Shown piece by piece: positions 41,733-49,272 of a stretch of 64,000 nucleotides of DNA. Made by a program: the position numbers and the translations under genes. The notes below the pieces were generated by a model, which did not search any database, was not told the DNA's origin, and was given only the letters and a program-made list of their open reading frames with translations. The stretch is from assembly GCA_041629655.1 (NCBI GenBank), contig JBFKMV010000001.1, positions 1 to 64,000 on the forward strand. Reading direction: 5' to 3'. Source of the DNA: JBFKMV01 sp041629655. GTDB taxonomy: Bacteria; Acidobacteriota; Polarisedimenticolia; Polarisedimenticolales; Polarisedimenticolaceae. Within the stretch, counting starts at the first letter, position 1. Each line of letters begins with the position of its first letter.

Positions 41733-41978
41733 ATGAAGCTGCGCGTGCGCTTCTTCGCCTCGCTGACCGATCTGACGGGTACGGTCAGCGAGGAGATCGA
41801 GATCGCCGAAGGCGCCGACGTCGCCCAGCTGTGGACGGCCCTGGCCGAGCGGCACGCCGGCCTGCGGGGCATGGACTACCGGCCGATGGTCGCCTGCGAC
41901 CGGGTCTACGCCAGCTGGAGCACTCCGCTGGCCGGAGTCGCCGAGGTGGCGTTCCTGCCGCCGGTCAGCGGCGGGTGA
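41733..41978 (+). CDS. moaD: Molybdopterin synthase small subunit MoaD
   Basis: This 81-residue ubiquitin-like protein ends in Gly-Gly (LPPVSGG), the tail that carries the thiocarboxylate sulfur. The moaE gene follows after 11 bases, which supports MoaD rather than ThiS. Molybdopterin cofactor is needed by molybdenum or tungsten oxidoreductases, none of which is encoded in this window. Confidence 0.92.
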   Translation: MKLRVRFFASLTDLTGTVSEEIEIAEGADVAQLWTALAERHAGLRGMDYRPMVACDRVYASWSTPLAGVAEVAFLPPVSGG

Positions 41979-41989
41979 GGCGGCCGGCG

Positions 41990-42421
41990 ATGATCCGGCT
42001 GCAAACCGCACCGATCGAGACCGCCGAGCTGATCGCGGCCGTGCGCGGCGACGGCGACGGCGCGGTGGCGCTGTTCCTGGGCACGGTGCGGAACCTCAAC
42101 CGCGAGCGCCGCGTGCTGTATCTCGAGTACCAGTCGTACGAGGGCATGGCCGAATCCGAGCTGGAGCGGATCGTGCACGAGGCGACCGGCAAGTTCACGA
42201 TCTCGCGCGTCGCCGTGATCCACCGCACGGGACGGGTCGAGATCGGCGAGGCCTCGGTGGGCATCGCGGTCAGCGCGCCCCACCGCGCTCCGGCGCTCGA
42301 GGCCTGCCGGTTCGTGATCGACACCCTCAAGCGCACGGTGCCGATCTGGAAGCGCGAGCACTTCGAGGGCGGCGCGGTGTGGATCGAGGGGCCGGAGGGT
42401 CCGCCGCCGCCCGGTTCGTGA
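41990..42421 (+). CDS. moaE: Molybdopterin synthase catalytic subunit MoaE
   Basis: This 143-residue protein has the MoaE pattern: GAVALFLGTVRN, LYLEYQSYEGMAESELERI, RTGRVEIGEASVGIAVSAPHRAPALEACRFVIDTLKRTVPIWKREHFEGG. The Lys pair near the C-terminus lines the active site. It joins sulfur from MoaD to precursor Z to make molybdopterin. It is the last gene of the operon and converges on the TPR-metallopeptidase gene with 10 bases between them. Confidence 0.94.
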   Translation: MIRLQTAPIETAELIAAVRGDGDGAVALFLGTVRNLNRERRVLYLEYQSYEGMAESELERIVHEATGKFTISRVAVIHRTGRVEIGEASVGIAVSAPHRAPALEACRFVIDTLKRTVPIWKREHFEGGAVWIEGPEGPPPPGS

Positions 42422-42431
42422 GCGCCCGCGG

Positions 42432-43238
42432 TCAGGCCAGGTCGATGTCCGCGAGCTCGGCCTCGTCGAGACCCAGGTAGTGTCCCAGCTCGTGGTACAG
42501 CGTGATCGCGATCTGCTCCTCGAGGTCCTCCGGATCCTCGGCTTGCCGCTCGAGGTTGCGCTGGAACAGGTAGATCCGCGGCGGTAGCTCGCCGCCCGGC
42601 GAGAAGTGGGTCTGCTGGTCCAGGGCCACGCCGACGAACAGTCCCAGCAGGTCGGGACCCAGCGGCGGCTCGTCGGCCGTCAGGACCTCCAGCGGGGGCA
42701 CCGGCTCGACGCTGACCGCCACGTCGTCGAGATGCCGCCGGAAGGTCTCCGGCAGGCGCGCGGCGGCGTCCTGCACGCACCGCTCGAAGGCCTCGCGGGT
42801 CAGGCGCCGCGCCGGCGGGCAGCCCTCCGGATCCAGCTCGGCGGCGCGCGCCAATTCGCGGTCGGCGTGGTCCAGCTCGCCGCGCAGCTCGAGCACCAGC
42901 CCCAGCACCTCGTGCGCGAAGGCGAAGCCCTCGTCCGCCTCGACCGCCGCCCGCGCGTGGGGCAGCGCCTCGTCGGGCTTCACGACGTGGTAGAGCGCCA
43001 GGGCCAGGCGGGACCGGAACTCCGGGTCGTCGGGATCGGCGGCCACGGCCTGCCGGAGCGGCTCGACGGCGTCGCCGGCGCGGTCGAGGTCCAGCAGCGC
43101 GACCCCCTCGAGGAACCGCAGCACCGGGTCGTCACCGTCGTCCGCCTCGCGGATCAGGCGCAGTGCGTTCTCGGGATCGCCGCGGTCGAGCGCGTCGTAG
43201 GCCGCCTCGACGCGGTCGTACTCCTCGTCCTTGACCAT
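42432..43238 (-). CDS. TPR protein with C-terminal zinc metallopeptidase-like domain
   Basis: This 268-residue protein begins with three or four TPR-like helical pairs (about 5-145). It ends in a minimal metallopeptidase domain of the family that includes PF06262: FERCVQDAAARLPETFRRHLDDVAVSVE, a PPRIYLFQRNLER strand, and ITLYHELGHYLGLDEAEL with HExxH-type zinc ligands and the downstream Asp/Glu. No signal peptide is seen. The fused TPR part suggests a protein partner or substrate recruiter. It lies 16 bases downstream of the sigma factor gene on the same strand. Confidence 0.82.
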   Translation of the reverse strand: MVKDEEYDRVEAAYDALDRGDPENALRLIREADDGDDPVLRFLEGVALLDLDRAGDAVEPLRQAVAADPDDPEFRSRLALALYHVVKPDEALPHARAAVEADEGFAFAHEVLGLVLELRGELDHADRELARAAELDPEGCPPARRLTREAFERCVQDAAARLPETFRRHLDDVAVSVEPVPPLEVLTADEPPLGPDLLGLFVGVALDQQTHFSPGGELPPRIYLFQRNLERQAEDPEDLEEQIAITLYHELGHYLGLDEAELADIDLA

Positions 43239-43254
43239 GGCGAGAGTCTAGCGG

Positions 43255-43998
43255 TCACTCGGGCTCGCTCGCCAGGGAGTTGCGGAGCTCGATCAGCGCC
43301 CGCCGTTCGAGCTGTCGCACCCGCTCGCGGCTGATCCCGAGCCGGCGTCCGATCTGCCGCAACGTCATCGGCTCCTGCCCGTTGAACCCGAACCGCAGCA
43401 GCAGGACCTCGAGCTGCTTGGCGTTCAACGCGCCCATCAGCCCGTGCAGGTGCCGGCCCAGATCGCGCCGGATCGCGGCGTCCTGGGGACCCGGCATGTC
43501 GCTGGCCACCAGCGCGTCGCGCAACGGCCGGGTTCCCCCGGGCAGCGAGCTCTCCTCGATCGAGATCGGGCTCTGGCCGATCCGCAGCAAGCGGGCCACG
43601 TCGGCCCGGGACCGCCCCGTCTCTGCCGCCAGCTCGTCGGCGGTGGGGTCGCGGAGGTGCCGCCGCCGCCAGGCCCGCCGGGCCTCGTTGAGGTGCCGCA
43701 GCTGCTCCTGGCGGTAGCGTGGGATGCGAACCGCGCCGGACTGCTCCTCCAGCGCCTTGAGGATCGACTTCCGGATCCACCAGTCGGCGTAGGTCACGAA
43801 CTTGACCTTCCGCGAGGGCTGGTAGCGCAGCGAGGCCTCGACGAGCCCGAGGTTGCCGGCCGACAGCAGCTCGTCGAAGGGCAGCCCGCATCCGCTGAAG
43901 CGGCGGGCGACGTGGGGGACGTAGGCCAGCGCCTTCCGGATCCAACGCGAGCGGGACGAGGCCGAGCTCGGTTCTTCGGTCTGCAACTGCCTGGCCAT
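43255..43998 (-). CDS. Sigma-70 family RNA polymerase sigma factor without region 1
   Basis: The protein has 247 residues. Region 2 is clear (FDELLSAGNLGLVEASLRYQPSRKVKFVTYADWWIRKSILKAL). Region 3 follows (RIPRYRQEQLRHLNEARR, LRDPTADELAAETG), and region 4 carries the -35 helix (LRQIGRRLGISRERVRQLERRAL). Size and content fit a group 2/3 alternative factor (RpoS/RpoH/SigF-like) rather than the housekeeping one. The start at 43998 has GGGAGGCCG; the frame extends to 44073 without a better site. It probably shares a transcript with the TPR-metallopeptidase gene. Confidence 0.88.
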   Translation of the reverse strand: MARQLQTEEPSSASSRSRWIRKALAYVPHVARRFSGCGLPFDELLSAGNLGLVEASLRYQPSRKVKFVTYADWWIRKSILKALEEQSGAVRIPRYRQEQLRHLNEARRAWRRRHLRDPTADELAAETGRSRADVARLLRIGQSPISIEESSLPGGTRPLRDALVASDMPGPQDAAIRRDLGRHLHGLMGALNAKQLEVLLLRFGFNGQEPMTLRQIGRRLGISRERVRQLERRALIELRNSLASEPE

Positions 43999-44203
43999 CG
44001 GCCTCCCTTCGAGCACAGACGCGCGGGAACCGGAAACCGCCGGATCGGACGAGGCATTCCCGGCGTTCTTCATTGAGTCACCACCGGGTACGTGTTAACC
44101 TCGGCGGTTCGACGGCCGCGGGCCGGCCCTCGGTCCCTTTGCCGATCGGCGCCCGACGCGAGGCCCGACCCGTCCGGACCCCGATCGACGACGAGCGAGC
44201 ACC

Positions 44204-46009
44204 ATGGCGGAGCGGACGCGCGACGACATCCGGAACCTGGCGATCATCGCGCACGTGGACCACGGCAAGACCACCCTGGTCGACGCCCTGCTGTGGCAGA
44301 GCCGGCTGCTCGCCGAGAGCGACGGCGCCGCCGGCGATCTCGCCTCGCGAGTCGACCTGGAACGCGAGAAGGCGATCAACGTGATGCCGCCGCTTGTCTC
44401 GTTCGAGTACCGCGGCACGCGCTTCAACATCCTCGATGCGCCCGGCCAGGCCGACCCCGGCGACCGGGCCCAGCGCGTGTTCCGCATGGCGGACGGGGTG
44501 GTGCTGATCGTCGACGCCTGCGAGGGGCCCGCGCCTCCGACCCGGTTCGCGCTGCGCAAGGCGCTCGAGGCCGGCCTGGCCCCGCTGGTGGTGCTGAACA
44601 AGATCGACCTGCCGGGCAGTCGCCCGGCGGAGGTGCTCGAAGAGATCCGCGAGACGTTCATCGATCTCGATGCTAGCGAGGCCCAGCAGCGCTTTCCAAT
44701 CTTCTTCTGCAACGCGCTCCAGGGCCTGTACCGCGCCGACCCGCAGCAGGCCGAGCAGCCCCTGGTCGGGCTGCTGGAACACTTGCGCGAGACCGTCCCC
44801 CCGCCGGCTTACGACGACGAGGCGCCGTTGCAGCTGCTGATCTGTAGCCGCAGCTACGACGACTTCCTCGGGCGGCTGGCGATCGGCCGGGTGTTCCACG
44901 GCTCGCTCACCCGGGGCGCGCGCGTGAGCCATTGCCGGCTGGACGGCGACGCCGTGCCGGCCCGGGTGGCGGGAATCTACGGCCACGACGGCCTGCGCCG
45001 GGTGGAGCTGGAGCGGGCCGGGCCGGGCGACATCGTCGAGATCAACGGCGTGGAGCAGCTCCAGATCGGGGAGACGCTGAGCGACCCCGAGGACCCGCGT
45101 CCGCTACCCCCGATCCGGGTCGGCGAGCCCGTCATCTCGGTCCTGCTCGGCGTCAACGATTCGCCGATGGCCAGCCTCGACGGCGAGCACGTCTCGGCCG
45201 ACAAGCTGCGCGAGCGCCTGTGGACCGAGATCCTGACCAACGTGACGATCCGCGTCGAGGAGACCGAATCCTCGGACACCTTCCGCCTGGCCGCCCGCGG
45301 CGAGCTGCAGATCGCGATCCTGCTCGAGATGATGCGCCGCGAGGGATTCGAGATGTCGGTCGGCCGCCCTGCGGCGGACACCCGCCGCGGCGAGGACGGG
45401 GACCTGGTGCCGATGGAACGGCTGGTGCTCGACCTCCCCGAGCAGCTCGGTAGCATCGTCGCGCACCGCGTCGAGGCGCGCGGCGGCCGGCTGGGCCGGA
45501 TGGTCAACCACGGCACGGGTCGCGTACGGATGGAGTACCGCATCCCGGCGCTGGGCCTGATCGGCTTCCGCTCCGAATTCCTCAGCGACACGCGCGGGAC
45601 CGGGATCATGAGTCACGAGTTCGACGGCTGGGCGCCGTCCACGGGTGAGGTCCCGGGCCGCAGCACCGGCGTGCTGGTGGCCGACCGGCCCGGACGGTGC
45701 ACGGTCCACGCGATCGACCACCTGCAGCACCGCGGGACGTTGTTCGTCGCGCCGGGGGACCAGGTCTATGCGGGAATGATCGTGGGCGAGAACTCGCGCG
45801 CCAACGATCTCGAGGTCAACATCACCAAGCTCCGCCCGACCGGCGCGGCGCCCGGGGGGCGGGAGGTGCGGTTGATCCCGCCCCGGACGATGAGTCTCGA
45901 GCAGGCGCTGGCCTTCCTGCGCGACGACGAGATCGCCGAGGTCACGCCGCGCGCGCTGCGCCTGCGCAAACGGGTGCTCGGGTCCGCCTCCCGCCCCGGC
46001 CCGGTCTGA
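44204..46009 (+). CDS. Divergent TypA/BipA-type translational GTPase
   Basis: This 601-residue protein has the full BipA architecture: GTPase domain, beta-barrel domain II, an EF-G III/V-like pair and the C-terminal BipA domain (EFLSDTRGTGIMSHEFDGW, NITKLRPTGA). The P-loop AHVDHGKTT and NKID are intact. Two elements conserved in translational GTPases are changed. The switch I Thr segment (normally RGITI) reads KAINV, with Asn59. The catalytic His of DTPGH is Gln82 (DAPGQAD). Both positions normally coordinate magnesium or activate water, so hydrolysis may be slow or ribosome-independent. BipA normally aids 50S assembly and stress growth. Another, standard BipA may exist elsewhere in the genome. 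Confidence 0.85.
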   Translation: MAERTRDDIRNLAIIAHVDHGKTTLVDALLWQSRLLAESDGAAGDLASRVDLEREKAINVMPPLVSFEYRGTRFNILDAPGQADPGDRAQRVFRMADGVVLIVDACEGPAPPTRFALRKALEAGLAPLVVLNKIDLPGSRPAEVLEEIRETFIDLDASEAQQRFPIFFCNALQGLYRADPQQAEQPLVGLLEHLRETVPPPAYDDEAPLQLLICSRSYDDFLGRLAIGRVFHGSLTRGARVSHCRLDGDAVPARVAGIYGHDGLRRVELERAGPGDIVEINGVEQLQIGETLSDPEDPRPLPPIRVGEPVISVLLGVNDSPMASLDGEHVSADKLRERLWTEILTNVTIRVEETESSDTFRLAARGELQIAILLEMMRREGFEMSVGRPAADTRRGEDGDLVPMERLVLDLPEQLGSIVAHRVEARGGRLGRMVNHGTGRVRMEYRIPALGLIGFRSEFLSDTRGTGIMSHEFDGWAPSTGEVPGRSTGVLVADRPGRCTVHAIDHLQHRGTLFVAPGDQVYAGMIVGENSRANDLEVNITKLRPTGAAPGGREVRLIPPRTMSLEQALAFLRDDEIAEVTPRALRLRKRVLGSASRPGPV

Positions 46010-46030
46010 CCCGGCCCGCGGCCACGTTGT

Positions 46031-46059
46031 TTGGCCGGCCCCCGGAGCGGTGGTAGATT
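46031..46059 (+). promoter_or_regulatory. Sigma-70-type promoter directly before rny
   Basis: TTGGCC, a 17-base spacer and TAGATT end at 46059. The expected transcript start (about 46066) is next to the ATG at 46067, so the mRNA could be almost leaderless. Confidence 0.45.
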
Positions 46060-46066
46060 GCGGAGC

Positions 46067-47635
46067 ATGAACGGATCGGTCCTGACCTGGCTGGCCGCAG
46101 GGGGCGCGCTGCTGCTCGGCGCGGCCCTGGGCTGGTTCCTGAACAACCGCTTCGGCCGCCGGAGCCTGGAAGCGGCCCGCGCGCGATCGGAAGAGGTGGT
46201 CCGGAACGCGGAGCGCGCCGCGGACAAGGTGCGGCGCGCCAAGGTGCTCGAGGCCCGCCAGGAGATCCTGCAGCAGAAGAACCGCGCCGACCGCGATTTC
46301 CGCAACCGCAAGCGTCAGCTTCAGAAACGCGACCGCGACATCAAGGCCGCGCGGCGGGCGCTCGAGGAGGCCGAGACCGCGCTCCAGGCCCGCAACCAGG
46401 AGCTCGAGCGGGCGCAGCAAACGCTCGACGGCCGCGACAAACAGCTCGAGGAGCAGCACCAGGAGGTGGAGCGGCTGATCGCCGAGCAGAACAGCCGGCT
46501 GGAGAAGGTCGCGGCGATGACCCAGGACGAGGCGCGCCGCCAGCTGCTCGACAACCTCAAGGCCAAGACCCGCTACGAGGCCGCCGGGATGATCAAGGAG
46601 ATCAAGGACGAGGCCCAGCGCAACGCCGAGGCCGAGGCGGTCAAGATCATCGCCCTGGCCGTGGAGCGCGCGGCGTCGGACTTCAGCGCGGAGCGGACGA
46701 TCAGCCAGTTCGCGTTGCCGCAGGGCAGCGACCTCAAGGGCCGGATCATCGGCCAGGAGGGCAAGAACATCCGCGCCTTCGAGAAGGCCACCGGCATCCA
46801 GCTGCTGCTCGACGAGGACAGCAACTCCGTCACGCTGTCCGGCTACAACCCGATCGGGCGCGAGCTGGCCCGCCGCGTGCTGGAGACCCTGGTCAAGGAC
46901 GGCAACATCCACCCGCGCCGGATCGACGAGCTGACGCGGCGCAACCGCCGCCGGCTCGAAGAGGAGATGCGGCAGGCGGGCCAGGAAGCGCTCAAGGAGC
47001 TCGGCCTCAAGGGCATGCACCCGGAGATGACCAAGCTGCTGGGCCGGCTGAGATACCGCACCTCGTATGGCCAGAACGTGCTGCAGCACTCCAAGGAGGT
47101 CGCCTACCTGACCGGCATGATGGCCGCCGAGCTGAGGCTCGACGAGAGCCTGGCCCGGCGCGCCGGCCTGCTCCACGACATCGGCAAGGCGATCGACTAC
47201 GAGCGCGAGGGGACCCACCCCGAGATCGGCGCCGAGGTCGGCCAGAAGTACGGCGAGGACGAGGTGGTCGTCAACGCGATCGCCTCGCACCACGAGGACT
47301 GCGAGTACACCTCGCCGATCTCGGTCCTGGTCTCGGCGGCCGACTCGCTGTCCGGCGCCCGCCCCGGCGCGCGACGCAAGAGCGTGGCCGAGTACATCAA
47401 GCGGATCGAGCGGCTGGAGGACCTGGCCAACTCGATGGACGGCGTCGAGCAGTCCTACGCGCTTCACGCCGGCCGCGAGATCCGGGTCATCGCGCGCTCG
47501 AAGATCCTGGACGACGCCCGGGTGGAGCTGCTGGCGACCGACCTGGCCTCGCGGATCCAGTCCGAGATGGACTACCCGGGCAAGATCAAGATCACGGTCA
47601 TCCGCGAGACACGGGCCGTCGAATACGCCCGCTGA
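46067..47635 (+). CDS. rny: Ribonuclease Y
   Basis: This 522-residue endoribonuclease has an N-terminal membrane helix (WLAAGGALLLGAALGWFL). A long charged coiled coil follows (about 30-190), then a KH domain (LKGRIIGQEGKNIRAFEKATG) and an HD domain (RAGLLHDIGKAIDYE, ASHHEDCEYTSP). Length and order are those of RNase Y, which starts mRNA decay in bacteria lacking RNase E or alongside it. The start at 46067 gives the complete membrane helix. It lies between the BipA homologue and the acyl-CoA dehydrogenase gene. Confidence 0.95.
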   Translation: MNGSVLTWLAAGGALLLGAALGWFLNNRFGRRSLEAARARSEEVVRNAERAADKVRRAKVLEARQEILQQKNRADRDFRNRKRQLQKRDRDIKAARRALEEAETALQARNQELERAQQTLDGRDKQLEEQHQEVERLIAEQNSRLEKVAAMTQDEARRQLLDNLKAKTRYEAAGMIKEIKDEAQRNAEAEAVKIIALAVERAASDFSAERTISQFALPQGSDLKGRIIGQEGKNIRAFEKATGIQLLLDEDSNSVTLSGYNPIGRELARRVLETLVKDGNIHPRRIDELTRRNRRRLEEEMRQAGQEALKELGLKGMHPEMTKLLGRLRYRTSYGQNVLQHSKEVAYLTGMMAAELRLDESLARRAGLLHDIGKAIDYEREGTHPEIGAEVGQKYGEDEVVVNAIASHHEDCEYTSPISVLVSAADSLSGARPGARRKSVAEYIKRIERLEDLANSMDGVEQSYALHAGREIRVIARSKILDDARVELLATDLASRIQSEMDYPGKIKITVIRETRAVEYAR

Positions 47636-47670
47636 GCCCGCCTCCGGACCGTCCGGGTCCGGTCCGCCGC

Positions 47671-47700
47671 TTGGAGAGCGCCCGCCACGGATGGTAGAGT
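47671..47700 (+). promoter_or_regulatory. Possible sigma-70 promoter for the acyl-CoA dehydrogenase gene
   Basis: TTGGAG, 18 bases and TAGAGT, with an extended TGG before the -10, lie about 55 bases upstream of the ATG. Confidence 0.4.
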
Positions 47701-47754
47701 GACCGTCCATCCCGGCTCCCGGAGCGCGGACGCTCCCGGCTAAACGAGGCGCCC

Positions 47755-48945
47755 ATGACCAAGGAACTTTTGAGCCCCAGGAACATCGAGTACATCGAGC
47801 GGGCGCGCGAGGTCGCCGAGACCGCGATGCGCCCCGTCGCGGCCAAGTACGACCAGGAGCAGGCCTACCCGTGGGAGGTCCAGCAGGCGATCAAGGACGC
47901 CGGCCTGAGCGGCGTGTGGATCCCCGAGGAGTACGGCGGCGAGGGCGGCGGCGTGCTCAATCTGTGCCTGGTGATCGAGCAGTTCTCCCGCGCCTGCGGG
48001 GGGATGGGAGTCGCCTACGCGGTCAACGCCCTCGGCTCGTTCCCGATCCTGGTCGGCGGCACCGAGGAGCAGCGGCGGCGCTGGCTGCCCCAGATCGCCT
48101 CGGGCGACACGCTGATCGCGTTCGGGTTGTCCGAGAAAGACGCCGGCTCTGACGCCGGATCGATGCAGACCACGGCCGAGCTCGACGGCGAGCACTACGT
48201 GATCAACGGGCTCAAGAAGTGGAACACCGGCGGCGCCGTCGCCGGGCTGAACACGATCTTCGCGGTGACCCAGCCCGGACGGGGTGCCCGCGGCATCTCC
48301 GGGATCGTCGTCGAGGCCGGCACGCCGGGCTACAAGGTCGGCAAGCACGAGGACAAGATGGGGATCCGCTGCGTGCCGGTGGTCGAGCTGCACCTCGACA
48401 ACTGCCGGGTGCCGCGCGACAACCTGCTCGGCGGATCGGAGGGCCTCGGGTTCAAACACGCCATGATGACCCTCGACCGGGCCCGGCCGGGCGTGGCGGC
48501 CCAGGCGCTCGGGCTGGCCCAGGGCGCGTTCGAGCTGGCGGTCGAGTACACGGGCGCCCGACAGCAGTTCGGGCAGTCGATCAGCTCGTTCCAGGGCATC
48601 CAGTGGATGCTGGCCGACATGGCGACCGAGATCGAGGCGGCGCGGCACCTGGTCTACACCGCGGCGCGGGCCGCGGACGCCGGAGTCAAGAACCTGACCA
48701 AGCTGTCGGCGATGTGCAAGCTCAAGGCGACCGACGTCGCCATGAAGGTCACCACCGACGCGGTCCAGCTGTTCGGCGGCTACGGCTACGTCAAGGACTA
48801 CCCGATCGAGAAGTACATGCGCGACGCCAAGATCACGCAGATCTACGAGGGCACCAACCAGATCCAGCGGCTGGTGATCGCGCGCAACATCCTGCGCGAG
48901 GCCGCCGGGGCGGCGGCGCGAAAGGAGAAGGTCTCGGCCGAGTAG
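47755..48945 (+). CDS. Acyl-CoA dehydrogenase
   Basis: This 396-residue FAD enzyme is a complete acyl-CoA dehydrogenase. The N-terminal helical part is followed by the FAD loop GLSEKDAGSDAGSMQTTAE, a beta domain, and a C-terminal helical domain with RQQFGQSISSFQGIQWMLADM, QLFGGYGYVKDYPIEKYMRDAKITQIYEGTNQIQRLVIARNIL. The Glu of YEGTNQ is the usual catalytic base. The chain-length class is uncertain; the pattern is closest to short-chain (butyryl) or similar enzymes. Electrons would go through an electron-transfer flavoprotein, not encoded here. Confidence 0.93.
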   Translation: MTKELLSPRNIEYIERAREVAETAMRPVAAKYDQEQAYPWEVQQAIKDAGLSGVWIPEEYGGEGGGVLNLCLVIEQFSRACGGMGVAYAVNALGSFPILVGGTEEQRRRWLPQIASGDTLIAFGLSEKDAGSDAGSMQTTAELDGEHYVINGLKKWNTGGAVAGLNTIFAVTQPGRGARGISGIVVEAGTPGYKVGKHEDKMGIRCVPVVELHLDNCRVPRDNLLGGSEGLGFKHAMMTLDRARPGVAAQALGLAQGAFELAVEYTGARQQFGQSISSFQGIQWMLADMATEIEAARHLVYTAARAADAGVKNLTKLSAMCKLKATDVAMKVTTDAVQLFGGYGYVKDYPIEKYMRDAKITQIYEGTNQIQRLVIARNILREAAGAAARKEKVSAE

Positions 48946-48983
48946 CCCGGCGGGCGCCAGAAAGGCATTCCCGATGCCGCCCC

Positions 48984-49019
48984 ACGTCAGCATGACGTCC
49001 ACACGGGGACACTGTGTGG
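48984..49019. promoter_or_regulatory. Two palindromes upstream of the sigma-54 small-RNA promoter
   Basis: ACGTCA-GCA-TGACGT (48984-48998) and CCACAC-N9-GTGTGG (48999-49019) are perfect dyads lying 66-100 bases before the sigma-54 site. That is the expected place for activator binding. Neither matches the GGRAATTTTCC sites. Confidence 0.4.
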
Positions 49020-49084
49020 CGCCGGGAGGACGCGGGGAGCCCCGCGCCGGGCCGAATTTGATGGTTTTTGAAAGCTTCCTGCCC

Positions 49085-49100
49085 TGGCATCGGGCTTGCT
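49085..49100 (+). promoter_or_regulatory. Sigma-54 (-24/-12) promoter of a small RNA
   Basis: TGGCATCGGGCTTGCT has both invariant boxes and exact spacing and is nearly the same as the Rrf2 promoter. The predicted transcript start is near 49111. A strong terminator ends at 49201, so the product would be about 90 nt. Confidence 0.75.
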
Positions 49101-49110
49101 TTTCTCCGAG

Positions 49111-49201
49111 GCGCGACATGACCTCCTCCTGGTCAGTGTCCAGCCCCCTCCAGGCCTGATGGTCTTGCCCCCCCGCTGGCCTGGAGGGGGCTGACTTTTT
49201 T
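49111..49201 (+). ncRNA. Candidate sigma-54-dependent small RNA with anti-Shine-Dalgarno loop
   Basis: This is an intergenic RNA of about 91 nt, bounded by a sigma-54 promoter and a rho-independent terminator. The 5' half folds into a hairpin: GACA/TGTC and TGACC/GGTCA stems (49115-49123 with 49131-49140, one bulged G) around the seven-base loop TCCTCCT (49124-49130). The loop is complementary to ribosome sites. The 3' half is the terminator stem with a C-rich loop. Nucleotides 49117-49129 (CATGACCTCCTCC) are the exact complement of the ribosome site and start codon of the decaheme cytochrome gene. The next gene starts 71 bases after the terminator, so this could also be an attenuated leader of that gene. 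It matches no RNA family I know. Confidence 0.55.
49141..49201 (+). terminator. Strong rho-independent terminator
   Basis: A perfect 16-bp stem (CAGCCCCCTCCAGGCC / GGCCTGGAGGGGGCTG) with a 21-base loop is followed by AC and seven T. It is the strongest terminator in the window. Confidence 0.88.
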
Positions 49202-49272
49202 CAGGGCGTTTTTCAGCCCGCTCCCCGCTCCTTCCGGCCCCCTGTGTCTTGACAGCCCCGCGGACCGGGACC

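Noticed and set aside
47740..49119. Minus-strand open frame of 459 codons beginning with GGAGGAGGTC-ATG at 49119
   Set aside because: It is antisense to a complete acyl-CoA dehydrogenase over almost its whole length, has no recognisable domain, and its start lies in the proposed small RNA. The ribosome-site look is the complement of the RNA's anti-SD loop. It remains the main alternative reading of that spot.
49249..49271. TTGACA before the SipW-like gene as a sigma-70 promoter
   Set aside because: No -10 box follows at 16-18 bases; the position overlaps the start codon region.
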